This document shows, piece by piece, positions 51,681 through 63,710 of a DNA stretch of 64,000 nt. How positions within the stretch are numbered: the first letter of the stretch is position 1; each line of letters starts with the position of its first letter. A model generated the notes under the pieces. That model was not told where the DNA came from. It was given only the letters and a program-made list of their open reading frames with translations, and ran no database searches. This DNA comes from Batillaria attramentaria (Eukaryota; Mollusca; Gastropoda; Batillariidae), in contig JACVVK020000214.1 in the NCBI GenBank assembly GCA_018292915.2, positions 374,501 through 438,500 on the forward strand, written 5' to 3'. The position numbers and the translations under genes are program-made.

Positions 51681-53476
51681 ACTTACGAAATTGCAAAATT
51701 GGAACTTTTTTGACCAGCGCTTCTCGCAGAAACGTGAAAAAAATGTGTTTATCTAAAAGCTCTGTTATTCTTAATACTAAAGCTATAATAGTGCAGTAGT
51801 TCATGTCATATGTGCAGTTGGCATAAGTGACAAAAATACCGGAACGATGAGTAATTTGAAGGAGTCTTTTCATAGATATTTGGCCTTATATGCAAACAAC
51901 CCCTACCTCGGAAATATTTTTCTTACACAAAACCTGTCAGAGCTACAGAGCTGTGCTACGAAAACAGGCAGTATAATTGGATGATCTTCCCAATTTCAGA
52001 AGATGAAGCCATCTGAACATTTTTTTTCGAAAAATTTCGTAACATGATGGATTTTTTAAAATCGGCGATAACTCTTCTGAAAATGCGGCAGGCTAAAAAT
52101 CGTGAAAGGTAGCTCTGGAGAAGGTGAATTCCCATTTTATCTCAAAGTAAAAAGGCCTCCAACGAGGTGGTTTAGGAGATAGCCATCATTACATCCGTCC
52201 ACACACACACACACAGACACACACACGTCATTCCCGCCAAAAAGAACGCAGCAGCATAGTGTGCACGTAAGGTGTCTATGACGCAGATTTCGTTACGTCA
52301 CTGTGTGCGTTAAAGTAAGTATTGTGTGGAGAAACGTCACAGTCTTGTTTTGTATCACTGAAACTTGCTGCTGCGCGTAGCAAAATCTGCCCCGTCTCAT
52401 AAAGTGAAAGAAGATGAAAGTACTTGTGTGTGTGACACATTCCTATTAATTTCACTGGTTGGTTTAGGGCAAAACAGAGTTAATAGATATCTGATACCCT
52501 TAGCATAGCTGTCAGCTGTTTGAGAATGCAAAAGTGATTTTCTCAGTTTAAATATTTGCATAGAAGCTAGGTTGGCCGGGGCATACTGTCCTTGCTACCG
52601 ACAGGTAATCGCCTCCACTGGGATGGGCATAGACATCTGTCTGTCTGTCTGTCTGTATGTCTCTCTCAGCTTTGTGTATCCACAATAACCGCCTTTAAAT
52701 ACTTGAAAGAACTGATTTACATGTAATCATAAGTTCCATAAATTGAATGCTTCAGGACCTAACTGACTTTTCAAATGAGTATAGTAAAATTGTTATACAA
52801 AACCTTCAGTAAAGAAAAAAAAAATCAGAAAAAAATCATTGAATTGAAGGAAAGTGGATGGCAGTGAGTGCTTTCATGTTTGACACAGACGTATTATTTA
52901 ATTTCATTACTTGAGCAGGGCAAAACAAATGCAGAGCTAACACTACGGATATTGGGTACACTGTTCAGCTGTTTGTTATCAACCACATTAATGCGAAAGT
53001 GATTTTTCACATAAAACATACCTGTGTGTAGTGGGCAGAAGGGTGTGTGAGAGGAGGGAGGGGGATGTTGGTGTTGGAGGGGCCCATTTCGTCCACAGCA
53101 TCATAGAAGGTCATTTGATGGGAGAGACCTGGAGAGGGTTCAACGACGGAAATTCAAACAAAACAGTCAATAGAAGGTGACTGTGGTGCATGTTGTCAGT
53201 AACTGCTGAAATTCTAACTTTTGACAAATGCAAGCAACAGAAATGTCACATGGAATACACGTTTCACGTGTATAGCAGCAGAGGATGAAATCTGTGTAAT
53301 AAGTGTCCACCACCTACATAGAACTGAACACGGCAGTGCATACTTTTTGAAACTTCATTTCCGTGTTCCAGTGTCATTAAGTACTCTACAATCTTCTATG
53401 TTTGGTAAACTGTTTCTGAGTCTCAAAACCATTTATTATTGTAATAGGCTTATTTTATATGGATGTACATATGTAC
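51681..53476. other. No gene recognised
   Basis: A/T-rich sequence with a short CA run near 52200 and (CTGT)n near 52640. An open frame from 53221 has no known domain. Confidence 0.55.
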
Positions 53477-53481
53477 CACTG
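53477..53481 (+). repeat. Target-site duplication, left
   Basis: cactg, repeated at 60925-60929 directly after the 3' LTR. Confidence 0.9.
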
Positions 53482-54345
53482 TGTAAGGAAGCTGAGTGTA
53501 AATATTATGGGATGTTTTGATAGTTTGGGGTTGACGGAGCGTGAGCGCGTATGTATTGCACGTGAGAATGTTTTGAGGTGGTCAGGTGAAGTGTAGTCAG
53601 TTTAGTACTGAGTTGTGCGGGAGTTTTTGTCACGGGGAGTAGACGGTGAGCGATAGTGGCAGAGCTCGGATCTGGTGTGTGTCAGACGAGCTAGTTTGAA
53701 GGGCAGAGAAGACAGGTTGGGGCCCGAGGTTCAAGTTTTCATATTCCGCTTTGGCTGGTGTAGCGGTCGCTGGGGCTGAGAGATAGAGTGATTCAGAAGG
53801 CAGCGTATCTGAGGGATACGCTGCCAGTGTGGGAGTGAATGCAGTTCTGTGGGGGAGAGTTAGAGAGATACCCCGTGAAGAGACTGGTGTCGAGAGGGAA
53901 GAGCGCCAGAGAGAGAAAGCGAAAGTAGGTCGCCGGAGAGGTCTTTTGTTCCGGCCACGGCTGAGTGACTTGAGAGGAGCAACCGAGTAACGTAACAGTG
54001 TGTGTTTTTTTAAGAGAGAGCCGGGAAGAGAAACGGTTGTTTCGGACAGATTGAACTTCAACTATGTGACGCGTGATGTGTAGACATTGTGGCCTGTATG
54101 CATGTTTGCGAGTGGAGTAGTATGCTGCCGAAGTTTTAAACATGTTTGACTGATGTGTGCTTATGTGGTTGACAAGAGAGAAAGAAAGAAAAGGGAGAAG
54201 GGGAAAGAATGTGTGGCTTCTGGATTGTCAGATGTGCGTGTGCGTGCGTGAGCAAGCGCTGTTATGTGGATTCTGTCTGGTCTTTTATTCAGTGTGAGTG
54301 AGCGTCGTTGTTCTGTGTTGCGGTGCAGTGGCATTTTTCTTCACA
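53482..54345 (+). repeat. 5' LTR
   Basis: Begins tgtaaggaag and ends ttcttcaca (TG...CA). Confidence 0.94.
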
Positions 54346-54346
54346 G

Positions 54347-54359
54347 TGGTGACCCCGAC
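54347..54359 (+). promoter_or_regulatory. Primer-binding site
   Basis: tggtgaccccgac, one base after the LTR. It should pair with the 3' end of a host tRNA that I cannot name with certainty. Confidence 0.8.
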
Positions 54360-54649
54360 TTTAACCCTGTTTTGTGTGTTTCAGTTTGACTGCGTAAGTT
54401 GTGTGTCATAGTGCAGCAAACAAGAATTGATGTGTTGAATTTTTTTCCAGACTGTTTTGAATCGGCTGCTGCATTTTGCTGTTTTTTTTTCTCCCCTTTT
54501 GTGTTCTTTTCAGTATTTAGGACCTGATGTTTTTTGGTAGTAACTGAGTAACCTGATTTTTTAGGATGTTGTATCAGATGGTTAGTCAGTGAAACTTTTT
54601 GTATATTTTGTTATTTTGTGTTCACTGTTTACCCAAGTTAGTGAACAAC

Positions 54650-57600
54650 ATGGATGATGATTTTGAGCGATACTTGGCTCAGGGCCAAAAGTTAGGTCTG
54701 GAAGGTGAAAAGCTTGCTGCTTATGTGAATGATTGTCAGCAAAGAGATGACAGAGCCAGAACTCGAGAAAAAGATAGACTCGAGCTAGAAGACAGAAGAC
54801 TGCAAAGAGAGTCAGAAGACAGAAAACTGCAAAGAGAGGCAGACCTAGAACTAGCTAGGATAGCACTAGAAAGAGAAAAACTTGAAGTGAGTAAACATGA
54901 TCAGATTGTAACCACTGAGAGTGGTAGCGGAAACAGAAATGCTGCTAAACCATCAAACTTTCCCAAACTGCCTACCTTTAAGGAGAAAGTGGATAGCATT
55001 GATGCTTTTTTGTTTAGATTTGAAGCTCATGCTACTGCATCGAACTGGCCTGAGGACAAGTGGCCGATATTTCTGTCCAATGTTTTAGAGGGACAGGCTC
55101 TTAGTCTATACCATAGCTTATGTGCAAGTGGTCCATGTTCATACGACATTCTGAAGAAATGTCTGCTGACTAAGTTTTCATGCACAGCTGAAGGGTTCAA
55201 CGACAGATTCAGGTCTTGTAAACCCGAACCCGATGAGAGTTTCCAGGCGTACGGCATTAGGATAATGCATTTGTTTGAACGATGGGTACAGCTCACGGGC
55301 ATAGAAAGAACATTTGATGCACTGACGGATCTGATCGTGTCTGAACAAATTCTGGCCTCAGTATCAAAAGAACTTGCTGTTTTTTTGCGTGAGAGAAAGC
55401 TAACGACTTCTAAAGAGATTCTAGAACAGGCAGAAAGTTTTCGTCTTGCTCACCCTGGCAAAAACTTAGCAAAACCGTCAGACAAAACGTTGGTGGGAAA
55501 CGCTGCAACAGTAACACAGAATGTTGAACAGAGGAAAACCCGGTATATTCCACCTCACAGAAGAGGAGGATTTGCAGGGGGAAGGGGTTTCGCTGAGATT
55601 CCTCGTACGTCTCAAAACTATGGATCATGGAAAGGTCGGCCTGGAAATGAGAATTCGATGCGGGGATTTGGGCCTTTAAGAGGTGGAAAGAGAGGGTCTC
55701 CAAAAAAGATGGAAGGGCAGATTCAGTGCTATAGATGTCAGGCTGTGGGACATAAAGCCAAAGACTGTACGGCAAATGAACAACAGTCTAACCTCATGCA
55801 ATGTTTCCGATGCTTGGGATTTAATCATCGTGCTCGTGACTGCACAGCCAAAGAGCCAGTTTATAGAGATACTCAGAATCCAAATAGACAAGAAAACAAA
55901 GATGAAAACACTCTGGCCAAAACAGTTGGCAATGTTGCCACAACTGATGCTTGTGATCTTTCTGACTTAGAGTTGATAGATGGGTGTGTTAATGGTTTCC
56001 ACATAGTGGTCATGAAGGACAGTGGTGCGACTACCGCTGGGATCAGACGTTCTTTAGTGCAGGAGGGTCAATACACTGGTCAGAAACAGATAGTCAGATG
56101 TTTTGGACATACTCAGGAGTTTGAGATTGCCAAGGTCTATGTTGAGTCAGAATATTTCACAGGAGAGTTGGATTGTTGTGTCCTGGATGACCCAGTAGTT
56201 GATTTGATCATTGGCAGGATTAAGGGAAAAACAGTTCTAGACTCCAGGTTACAGGAAGTTGTTGCTGATGTCGCCGTGGTGGGAGATTTGAGAGCTGCTG
56301 CTCCAGCCGTCACGCGTCAGATGGCTGCGAGGGAAAAGCAGGACCCCGTTCCTTTGAAGGGTACGGACTGGCAGCTGCAGGTGAACCAGGATCAGTTGAT
56401 TCAGATGCAAAAAGATGATGGTACGTTGAAACCTTTCTTTGACCTTGTTGAATCTAAGGCTTTGAAGCACTCTGGTGCCAGTACATATTTCTGTCAGGTT
56501 GTTGACGGGGTGTTGTATCGTCACTTCGTGAAGAATGATCAGTCTCCAGATGATGCGACTGTTCAGATTTTGGTTCCGGAACCCTTGAGAGATTCTGTGA
56601 TGCAGACTGCTCATGAATCCCTGCTAGCTGGTCATTGCGGTGTTCGGCGTACTTTGGACAGGATTCGTCGCCGTTTCTTTTGGCCGGGTATGTACACGGA
56701 TGTTTCAAAGTTTTGTAGAACTTGTGATATTTGCCAGAGGGCCCAACATGCAGGTCGGGTCCCATCTGTCCCACTAGAAATGATGCCCCGGATTCAAGAA
56801 CCCTTCAAGAGAGTCGCGGTGGACATTGTTGGTCCGTTGTCACCACCTACAGAGGAAGGCCACAGGTATTTACTGACACTGATAGATGTGGCGACTAGAT
56901 ATCCAGACGCAGTTCCATTGAAGAGGATTGATTCTGTGTCTGTGAGTGAGGCCTTGTTTTCTATCTTTACCAGACTCGGATTTCCTGATGAGATTTTGTC
57001 TGATAGAGGAAGTCAGTTTACCTCAGATCATATGAAAGAGTTTCAAAGACTTTTGTCTATCAAAGGTGTCTATACGTCCCCTTATCATCCCCAGTCAAAT
57101 GGCATGGTTGAGAGATTCCATGGCACCCTAAAACCAATGCTGAAGAAAGTTATGCAAAGTCAGCCAAGACAGTGGCATCGGTTCGTTCCAGCATTGTTGT
57201 TTGCTTGTAGGGAATGCCCCAACGAAAGTACGGGGTTTTCGCCTTTTGAACTGCTGTTCGGAAGACAGGCAAGAGGACCGATCGACCTACTTGCACATTC
57301 GTGGGTAGGCCAGGATGAGGCAGATGAGGCTAAGACAGTGTGCCAGCATCTTGTTGACCTGAAAACCATCATTTCAGATACGCTGAGGGTGGCTCACGAT
57401 GAAGTTGATAGGGCTCGGAAAATTCAGAAACACTATCATGACAAACGCTCAGTGTCGAGGCAGTTTCAGGTTGGAGATGAAATTCTCGTACTCTGTCCCA
57501 CTGCTGCTAACAAGCTGTCGCTTCAGTGGATGGGCCCTTACAAAGTGGTAGAGTTGGTGAATTCTGACTACAGAGTTGACATGGGAAGAGCGAAAAAAGT

Positions 57601-59341
57601 GTTTCACCCCAACATGCTGAAAAGGTATTTCCGCAGAGAGGCTTCCTCAGTTGCGGTCATTCCTCATGCTTTAGAACTTGGTGTGAATGGGAGTGAGTCG
57701 GTTCCTCAGGAGAGTCAGAATGTTCCTTTCGCTGAGATTGTACATCCAGATTTTTCATTTGACGTCCGGGAACATCTCCACAAAGGTAGCGAGGAAACAA
57801 GAGAAAGGCCGGCTTCAATTGCCTGTATAGCTGTGATTTCGGAGGCTCAAAGTCAAGGGGTTGACTCGATGGAGTTGCCAACCTTGTGTCCTGTGGAAGA
57901 CAAGAGTAGAGAGTCGTCTGATGATGTTCATTTGGATGAGAATTTGTCCAGTGTCCAAAAGGATCAGATGAAGGAACTGTTCAAAGATTTTGAGGACATT
58001 TTGACTGCAGACCCTGGTTGTTACAAAGGTCAGTTGATGTGTGGAATTCCCTTGATCTCTGATGAGCCTATAAGAAGAAAACAGTTTCCTTTGCCTTTCT
58101 CTGCAAAAGATGTCATTGTGAAGGAAATTAACATGATGTTGGATATGGGGGTTATTGAGAAGTCTTCCTCTCCATATAGCTCGCCGGTCGTGTTGGTGAA
58201 AAAACCAGATGGCAGTGTCAGGTTCTGTCAAGATTTTAGAGCTCTTAACAAGGTGATTCAGTTCGATGCCGAGCCTATTCCTGATCAAGAGGAGTTGTTT
58301 GCTAGGCTGTCAGGCAAGAATTTCTTTACGAAAATAGATCTGAGTAAAGGATACTGGCAGTTGTTGGTCAAACCGGAGGATCGTCCCAAGACAGCATTCC
58401 AGACGTGTGTAGGGCTATTTCAGTGGGTGCGTATGCCTTTTGGGCTAGTCTCGGCCCCGGCCATGTTTGCGCGAATGATGAGAGAGGTCTTACAGGAAGA
58501 AGCTGTCAATTTCTTTGACGACGTCTTAGTTGTTAGTGCTTCGTGGGAGCAACATTTGCGTGACGTTCGCATTGTCCTTTTCAAACTGAAAGAAGCAGGT
58601 TTGACGGCCAGGCCGAAAAAAATCTTTGCAGGATTTCAAGAGCTTGAATTCCTGGGTCATGTGATTGGCCGATGTTCGTTGCAACCGCAGGATTCGAAGG
58701 TGCAGAAGATCTTGGCCATTTTGACTCCAACTACGAAAAGACAGGTGAGACAGTTGTTGGGTCTCATTGGGTATTACCGTCGGTATGTCCCAAATTTTGC
58801 TGCTTTGACTGCTCCTATTTCTGACTTGTTGGGAAGCCGTTCTAAAAAAGCACTGGAGTGGACTCCTCAATGTGCAGAGGCACTGAGATCCATCCAGCAG
58901 ATTCTGTCATCCAAACCAGTGTTACTTCTGCCAGATTTATTGTCTCCGTTTGTGGTCAGAACCGATGCGAGTTCTACAGGATTGGGAGGAGTTTTGATGC
59001 AGAAGCGTGAAGGTGACTTTCACCCTGTTTGCTTTGTCAGCAGGAAGTTGCTGGAAAGAGAGACGAGATACAGTACAATAGAACGCGAGTGTTTGGCAGT
59101 TATTTGGGTGTTGACAAAGCTACAGAGATACTTGTGGGGGAAGAGGTTCGTGTTGCAAACTGACCACAGGCCATTGTCGTACTTGAAATCGGGTGTCTTT
59201 CAGAATGCACGGATCATGCGCTGGGCATTGATTCTGCAGGAATTCGATTTCGAGATTCAGTCCATTCCTGGGACACAGAATGTGTTCGCGGACTTACTTT
59301 CTCGCTCTGCTTGCGATCAAATGGTGCTGTCGAAAGAATAG
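54650..59341 (+). CDS. Gag-pol polyprotein of the gypsy element
   Basis: Start chosen at the ATG giving MDDDFERYLAQG; upstream codons lack an ATG. Gag has a charged helical segment (40-100) and a retrotransposon gag domain (about 120-290). Two CCHC knuckles follow (CYRCQAVGHKAKDC near 360, CFRCLGFNHRARDC near 385). The protease has DSGA near 457. Integrase follows: HHCC finger about 650-695 (ending CRTCDIC), then catalytic Asp (VAVDIVG, about 724), Asp (LSDRGSQF, about 784) and Glu (NGMVERFHG, about 821). Reverse transcriptase is about 1120-1350 with FFDD near 1288. RNase H is about 1430-1545 with RTDASS and TDHRPL. No stop or frameshift, so it may be active. The C-terminus is RNase H, not integrase. 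Confidence 0.95.
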   Translation: MDDDFERYLAQGQKLGLEGEKLAAYVNDCQQRDDRARTREKDRLELEDRRLQRESEDRKLQREADLELARIALEREKLEVSKHDQIVTTESGSGNRNAAKPSNFPKLPTFKEKVDSIDAFLFRFEAHATASNWPEDKWPIFLSNVLEGQALSLYHSLCASGPCSYDILKKCLLTKFSCTAEGFNDRFRSCKPEPDESFQAYGIRIMHLFERWVQLTGIERTFDALTDLIVSEQILASVSKELAVFLRERKLTTSKEILEQAESFRLAHPGKNLAKPSDKTLVGNAATVTQNVEQRKTRYIPPHRRGGFAGGRGFAEIPRTSQNYGSWKGRPGNENSMRGFGPLRGGKRGSPKKMEGQIQCYRCQAVGHKAKDCTANEQQSNLMQCFRCLGFNHRARDCTAKEPVYRDTQNPNRQENKDENTLAKTVGNVATTDACDLSDLELIDGCVNGFHIVVMKDSGATTAGIRRSLVQEGQYTGQKQIVRCFGHTQEFEIAKVYVESEYFTGELDCCVLDDPVVDLIIGRIKGKTVLDSRLQEVVADVAVVGDLRAAAPAVTRQMAAREKQDPVPLKGTDWQLQVNQDQLIQMQKDDGTLKPFFDLVESKALKHSGASTYFCQVVDGVLYRHFVKNDQSPDDATVQILVPEPLRDSVMQTAHESLLAGHCGVRRTLDRIRRRFFWPGMYTDVSKFCRTCDICQRAQHAGRVPSVPLEMMPRIQEPFKRVAVDIVGPLSPPTEEGHRYLLTLIDVATRYPDAVPLKRIDSVSVSEALFSIFTRLGFPDEILSDRGSQFTSDHMKEFQRLLSIKGVYTSPYHPQSNGMVERFHGTLKPMLKKVMQSQPRQWHRFVPALLFACRECPNESTGFSPFELLFGRQARGPIDLLAHSWVGQDEADEAKTVCQHLVDLKTIISDTLRVAHDEVDRARKIQKHYHDKRSVSRQFQVGDEILVLCPTAANKLSLQWMGPYKVVELVNSDYRVDMGRAKKVFHPNMLKRYFRREASSVAVIPHALELGVNGSESVPQESQNVPFAEIVHPDFSFDVREHLHKGSEETRERPASIACIAVISEAQSQGVDSMELPTLCPVEDKSRESSDDVHLDENLSSVQKDQMKELFKDFEDILTADPGCYKGQLMCGIPLISDEPIRRKQFPLPFSAKDVIVKEINMMLDMGVIEKSSSPYSSPVVLVKKPDGSVRFCQDFRALNKVIQFDAEPIPDQEELFARLSGKNFFTKIDLSKGYWQLLVKPEDRPKTAFQTCVGLFQWVRMPFGLVSAPAMFARMMREVLQEEAVNFFDDVLVVSASWEQHLRDVRIVLFKLKEAGLTARPKKIFAGFQELEFLGHVIGRCSLQPQDSKVQKILAILTPTTKRQVRQLLGLIGYYRRYVPNFAALTAPISDLLGSRSKKALEWTPQCAEALRSIQQILSSKPVLLLPDLLSPFVVRTDASSTGLGGVLMQKREGDFHPVCFVSRKLLERETRYSTIERECLAVIWVLTKLQRYLWGKRFVLQTDHRPLSYLKSGVFQNARIMRWALILQEFDFEIQSIPGTQNVFADLLSRSACDQMVLSKE

Positions 59342-60046
59342 GTAGTGTTCTCGATCTCACGAGCAGCTGTTGTCTGAAGGAGACGAGAATCATAAGTGTG
59401 TTAGGTCTTGATGCACGAGTTCATTTTACTGACTGAATACACATATGTGGGCCTTGAGATTTTTTTTTTCTCCTTAAGATTTATTTATTGGTTTGGAATG
59501 ATCGGTGTGAGAGAGTTCTTTGAGAGCATAGTTAAAGTATGTGTATGTAAAAAGGAATTGTGTTAAACTGACGGAAAAATGGAAATACTAGCATATTAGA
59601 ATACTTAAGTTTGTATGTGAAAAACTTACTAAACTGTGGGTTTGAAATACTTTGTGTAATGCTTTTGAAATTTTTGTCGTATTTTAGTGCTCTTTATTAT
59701 GAAACATTGCTGGAGGTATGATTGCATGATCTATTTTCAGGAATGATTTGTACATATTATTTATTATTTATTATTTAGACTGCAACTAGCGTAATGGTAG
59801 AAAAGATACAGGCACATGTTTGTATTAAGAAAAGGATGGAACTGATGTGATAGTATACATGACATTTTCATGAAAATTGGAATGATGTCCGAGATCGGGC
59901 AGTGTTTATATGGTCATTTATAATTACGAATTGTTGAAAATGTTTTGTGTTTTTAATACTTAGACTGTCTATATGTGTAAAATATTCTATTGTAAAAAAA
60001 AAAAAAAAAAAAAAACTTCTTTGGGGACAAGAATTTTTTTTCTCCC
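59342..60046 (+). other. Element non-coding region before the 3' LTR
   Basis: A/T-rich, with an A-run near 59996-60015. No env-like frame. Confidence 0.7.
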
Positions 60047-60059
60047 GGGGAGGGGGAAC
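60047..60059 (+). promoter_or_regulatory. Polypurine tract
   Basis: ggggagggggaac immediately before the 3' LTR; primes plus-strand synthesis. Confidence 0.85.
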
Positions 60060-60924
60060 TGTAAGGAAGCTGAGTGTAAATATTATGGGATGTTTTGATA
60101 GTTTGGGGTTGACGGAGCGTGAGCGCGTATGTATTGCACGTGAGAATGTTTTGAGGTGGTCAGGTGAAGTGTAGTCAGTTTAGTACTGAGTTGTGCGGGA
60201 GTTTTTGTCACGGGGAGTAGACGGTGAGCGATAGTGGCAGAGCTCGGATCTGGTGTGTGTCAGACGAGCTAGTTTGAAGGGCAGAGAAGACAGGTTGGGG
60301 CCCGAGGTTCAAGTTTTCATATTCCGCTTTGGCTGGTGTAGCGGTCGCTGGGGCTGAGAGATAGAGTGATTCAGAAGGCAGCGTATCTGAGGGATACGCT
60401 GCCAGTGTGGGAGTGAATGCAGTTCTGTGGGGGAGAGTTAGAGAGATACCCCGTGAAGAGACTGGTGTCGAGAGGGAAGAGCGCCAGAGAGAGAAAGCGA
60501 AAGTAGGTCGCCGGAGAGGTCTTTTGTTCCGGCCACGGCTGAGTGACTTGAGAGGAGCAACCGAGTAACGTAACAGTGTGTGTTTTTTTTAAGAGAGAGC
60601 CGGGAAGAGAAACGGTTGTTTCGGACAGATTGAACTTCAACTATGTGACGCGTGATGTGTAGACATTGTGGCCTGTATGCATGTTTGCGAGTGGAGTAGT
60701 ATGCTGCCGAAGTTTTAAACATGTTTGACTGATGTGTGCTTATGTGGTTGACAAGAGAGAAAGAAAGAAAAGGGAGAAGGGGAAAGAATGTGTGGCTTCT
60801 GGATTGTCAGATGTGCGTGTGCGTGCGTGAGCAAGCGCTGTTATGTGGATTCTGTCTGGTCTTTTATTCAGTGTGAGTGAGCGTCGTTGTTCTGTGTTGC
60901 GGTGCAGTGGCATTTTTCTTCACA
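60060..60924 (+). repeat. 3' LTR
   Basis: Matches the 5' LTR except for one extra T in a T-run near 60590. Confidence 0.94.
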
Positions 60925-61329
60925 CACTGTTCTACATGTAGGTACCATTTCCGTATCCACTGCCTTAGATCTGCCCTACTGACTTAAAATAATTAGCACT
61001 TGTATTCGCATTGTGAGAACATGCAATGTCAAAGAAATTACTTCTAAGATATTGTTAGAGCCCAGGATAGTCAGCTTCTGCTGATCAAAAGATTTTAAAA
61101 TGATAATAATGATTTATGTAGAGCGAACAGGCAGAAAAAGTATCATAATGATTTGTGATAGTACATGTAGCATGTCTGAAAAAAGGGAGATTTTATTCAG
61201 GCGACTCAGTATTAGAAAACAAATAGCAATGAAAAGTGAACTTACTTTAAAGGAATCAAATACATGTACATGGAGTACAGCAGAGTCAGACACAAACGCC
61301 ATACTGTTTGTCCAACCAGACAACAGTGC

Positions 61330-61733
61330 TATTTATTTTATTTTATTTTTTTAAAATGATTTTTAAAAATTTTATTTATTATATTTTATTATTATTTTTA
61401 AATTTTATTATTTTATTTTATCATTTGTTATTTTATTTAATTTTTAAATTTCAGTTTTGTCATGAACGTTTTAAATGGGTTTGGATCTGTTAGTCGTTCA
61501 GGGAATAAATGCCTCATGTAAAATGTTGTAAAGTCTCTACTTGCTTCCATGTACAGACATATGTCAATGTGAAGTAAGGGGTTGTTGAGCAGTTTCTATT
61601 GACTCACCCAGAACCTTATCGGGTTATGTTCTTCATAATTAAATTGTCAAAACGCAATCCAGTATCCTACATTTTGACAGTGAGAAATGAAAAGTCCCTG
61701 ACCCTCACCTCCCCCCCCCCCCCACCACCACCA

Positions 61734-61784
<51 letters not shown>

Positions 61785-62090
61785 CCACTCATTATTTTAT
61801 TTTATTTTATTTTATTTTATTTTATTTTGTCAGGAATGTTTTAAATAGGTAAATCTTTGATAAACAGTGCTTCATGTAACATGTTTCAAAGACAATCACC
61901 AAACATCTATTACTGTCTTCACTTGTTCCCATGTTCAGTCTTGTGTCAATGTGAGGACAGGGGATTTAGAGCAATTCTTATTGACTCAGCTAGATCCTTG
62001 TGAGTCGTGTTCCTCATAATCAATTTGTCAAAACACTATCCAGGATGCTAAATTTTGACAGTGAGAAATGAAAATTCACTGACTGCTCTT
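61330..62090. repeat. Two-copy tandem duplication, about 370 bp
   Basis: Both copies start in (attttattt)n, then gtcatgaacgttttaaat-like sequence, tgtcaatgtgaag/gg and acattttgacagtgagaaatg. Diverged. Confidence 0.7.
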
Positions 62091-63648
62091 GTATAAGATT
62101 TGTACTGCTGGTTTCTTGTTAATGTTTTCATTACATAGTAAAAAAAGGTGACTGCAGTATTTCTATAGGCGGTGGTTAATTTCCCTTAAAAACCTGTGGA
62201 AGATTGACCCTCACCTATTTCGCCCCCTAGAGTCATTTATGTGATGGCAAAGAAGCCCATGATGTTCATTGTCTTTACTGGACCAGACTGCTGCTACAAC
62301 AGAACAGAAGGCTGACAAGGAGATTTGGCCTAGTGGTCATGAGAGGTCCCGTCAGGTTTGGGACTTTTACATTTTAAAATAAAGTCCAAAATCAATGTTT
62401 CATTGTCCATGATGCCTGCCTCAACTTCATACCAACTTTATATCAAGTGTTTATGTTCAGGATCTGGGAGGGATGGTAGAAAGGAAACAAATAAATATAC
62501 TTTGCAGAAAACGTGGTGGTGGTGGTGTACAAATGCCCACATGCTCCCCCCCCCCCCCCACACACACACACACACACTCGGTCAATCAATCAAGCAGTGA
62601 GATGATATTCAGTGCAAAAAAAAAAAAAAATCGTCAAGTCAGAGCATACTTTTAGTGATCTAGGTGACTGACAACGACTGGTGTACTTTTCAGGAAATAA
62701 AACTGACTGGTTGGGTTGCAACACCGTAACTTGACCACTCGATGAAATAGAAAAAAAAAGTCATTTTATTTCCAACATCTGGTTGGGAATATAGTATCTG
62801 CCGTGTGCGCTGTCCTCCCCTTTCCTACCTTCCCGTGAGGAAGGAACTCAAGAAACCTAACGATGGAGTGCACGCTAATTGAGAGTAAAATTGATTCAGG
62901 ACAGTCAGCTCAGTTTGTGGCGTTCTTTCAGTATGAGTATCATACATGGACGCGTCGTGCCCCACAGCAGTAAGTCAAACCTGAGATATACGCTTTTTTC
63001 AGGGGAAAAAATAATAATGCCAAGTGGTTTTATTACCGTTAGACCTATTGGAGTAAAACTGGTTTGGAATTCGCGTGGATTCACCACGTTTTTACAAAGT
63101 TGAAACCCCCATGGATTGCGGAGCCCACCGTATAGCCGCCATCTTGTTTCTAATGTCAACATGTAAATCCGATCGTCTTTGACCATTAATTGTTCAATAT
63201 ATTTACTTCTGAGTATTTACTACAAAACTTTTTATTCCAAAAAACGCGTGAAGTTGCTACAAATCTGAAAAATACTCAGTTTGGGTGGATTTATTTACAA
63301 AATCTGCGACCAGCGATACGTTCTTTCCATCAAGAGCTCCAGTAAGGGAGGCAATTTGTGACTGGTTCCCGACCGCTCGACTCTCCAAAAATCCTTTTCT
63401 CACATATTTTGTCCAGCCTGACCACATTTCTTATACTCAGATTTATAAACACTAGGTACTTCTAATTTCTTCGGAACCCTCCATCCTTTGTTAGTCACTT
63501 GACGGATCACGTATCACTCCACCGATTGCGTTTTCCGCTCTGCTATAGACCGTAGTTCTGAGCGAAGTACGGTATCTTGTGTACATATCGTCTTCCTTCA
63601 ATAAAGATTTTGTTTTTCTTTTGACAACTTTTTCCCGGGCTCACGCGC

Positions 63649-63710
<62 letters not shown>

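Larger units (their letters stand above)
53482..60924 (+). mobile_element. Complete Ty3/gypsy LTR retrotransposon, Gmr1-type
   Basis: Two LTRs (864 and 865 bp), primer-binding site, one gag-pol frame of 1563 codons, and polypurine tract, bounded by a 5-bp duplication. The LTRs appear to differ by a single T in a T-run, so the insertion is recent. The pol order is protease, integrase, reverse transcriptase, RNase H, the reverse of ordinary gypsy. This order is known from the Gmr1 group. I see no env frame. Confidence 0.95.

Noticed and set aside
53530..54143. Minus-strand open frames in the LTRs
   Set aside because: Lie wholly inside the LTR and are duplicated at the 3' LTR; no domain.
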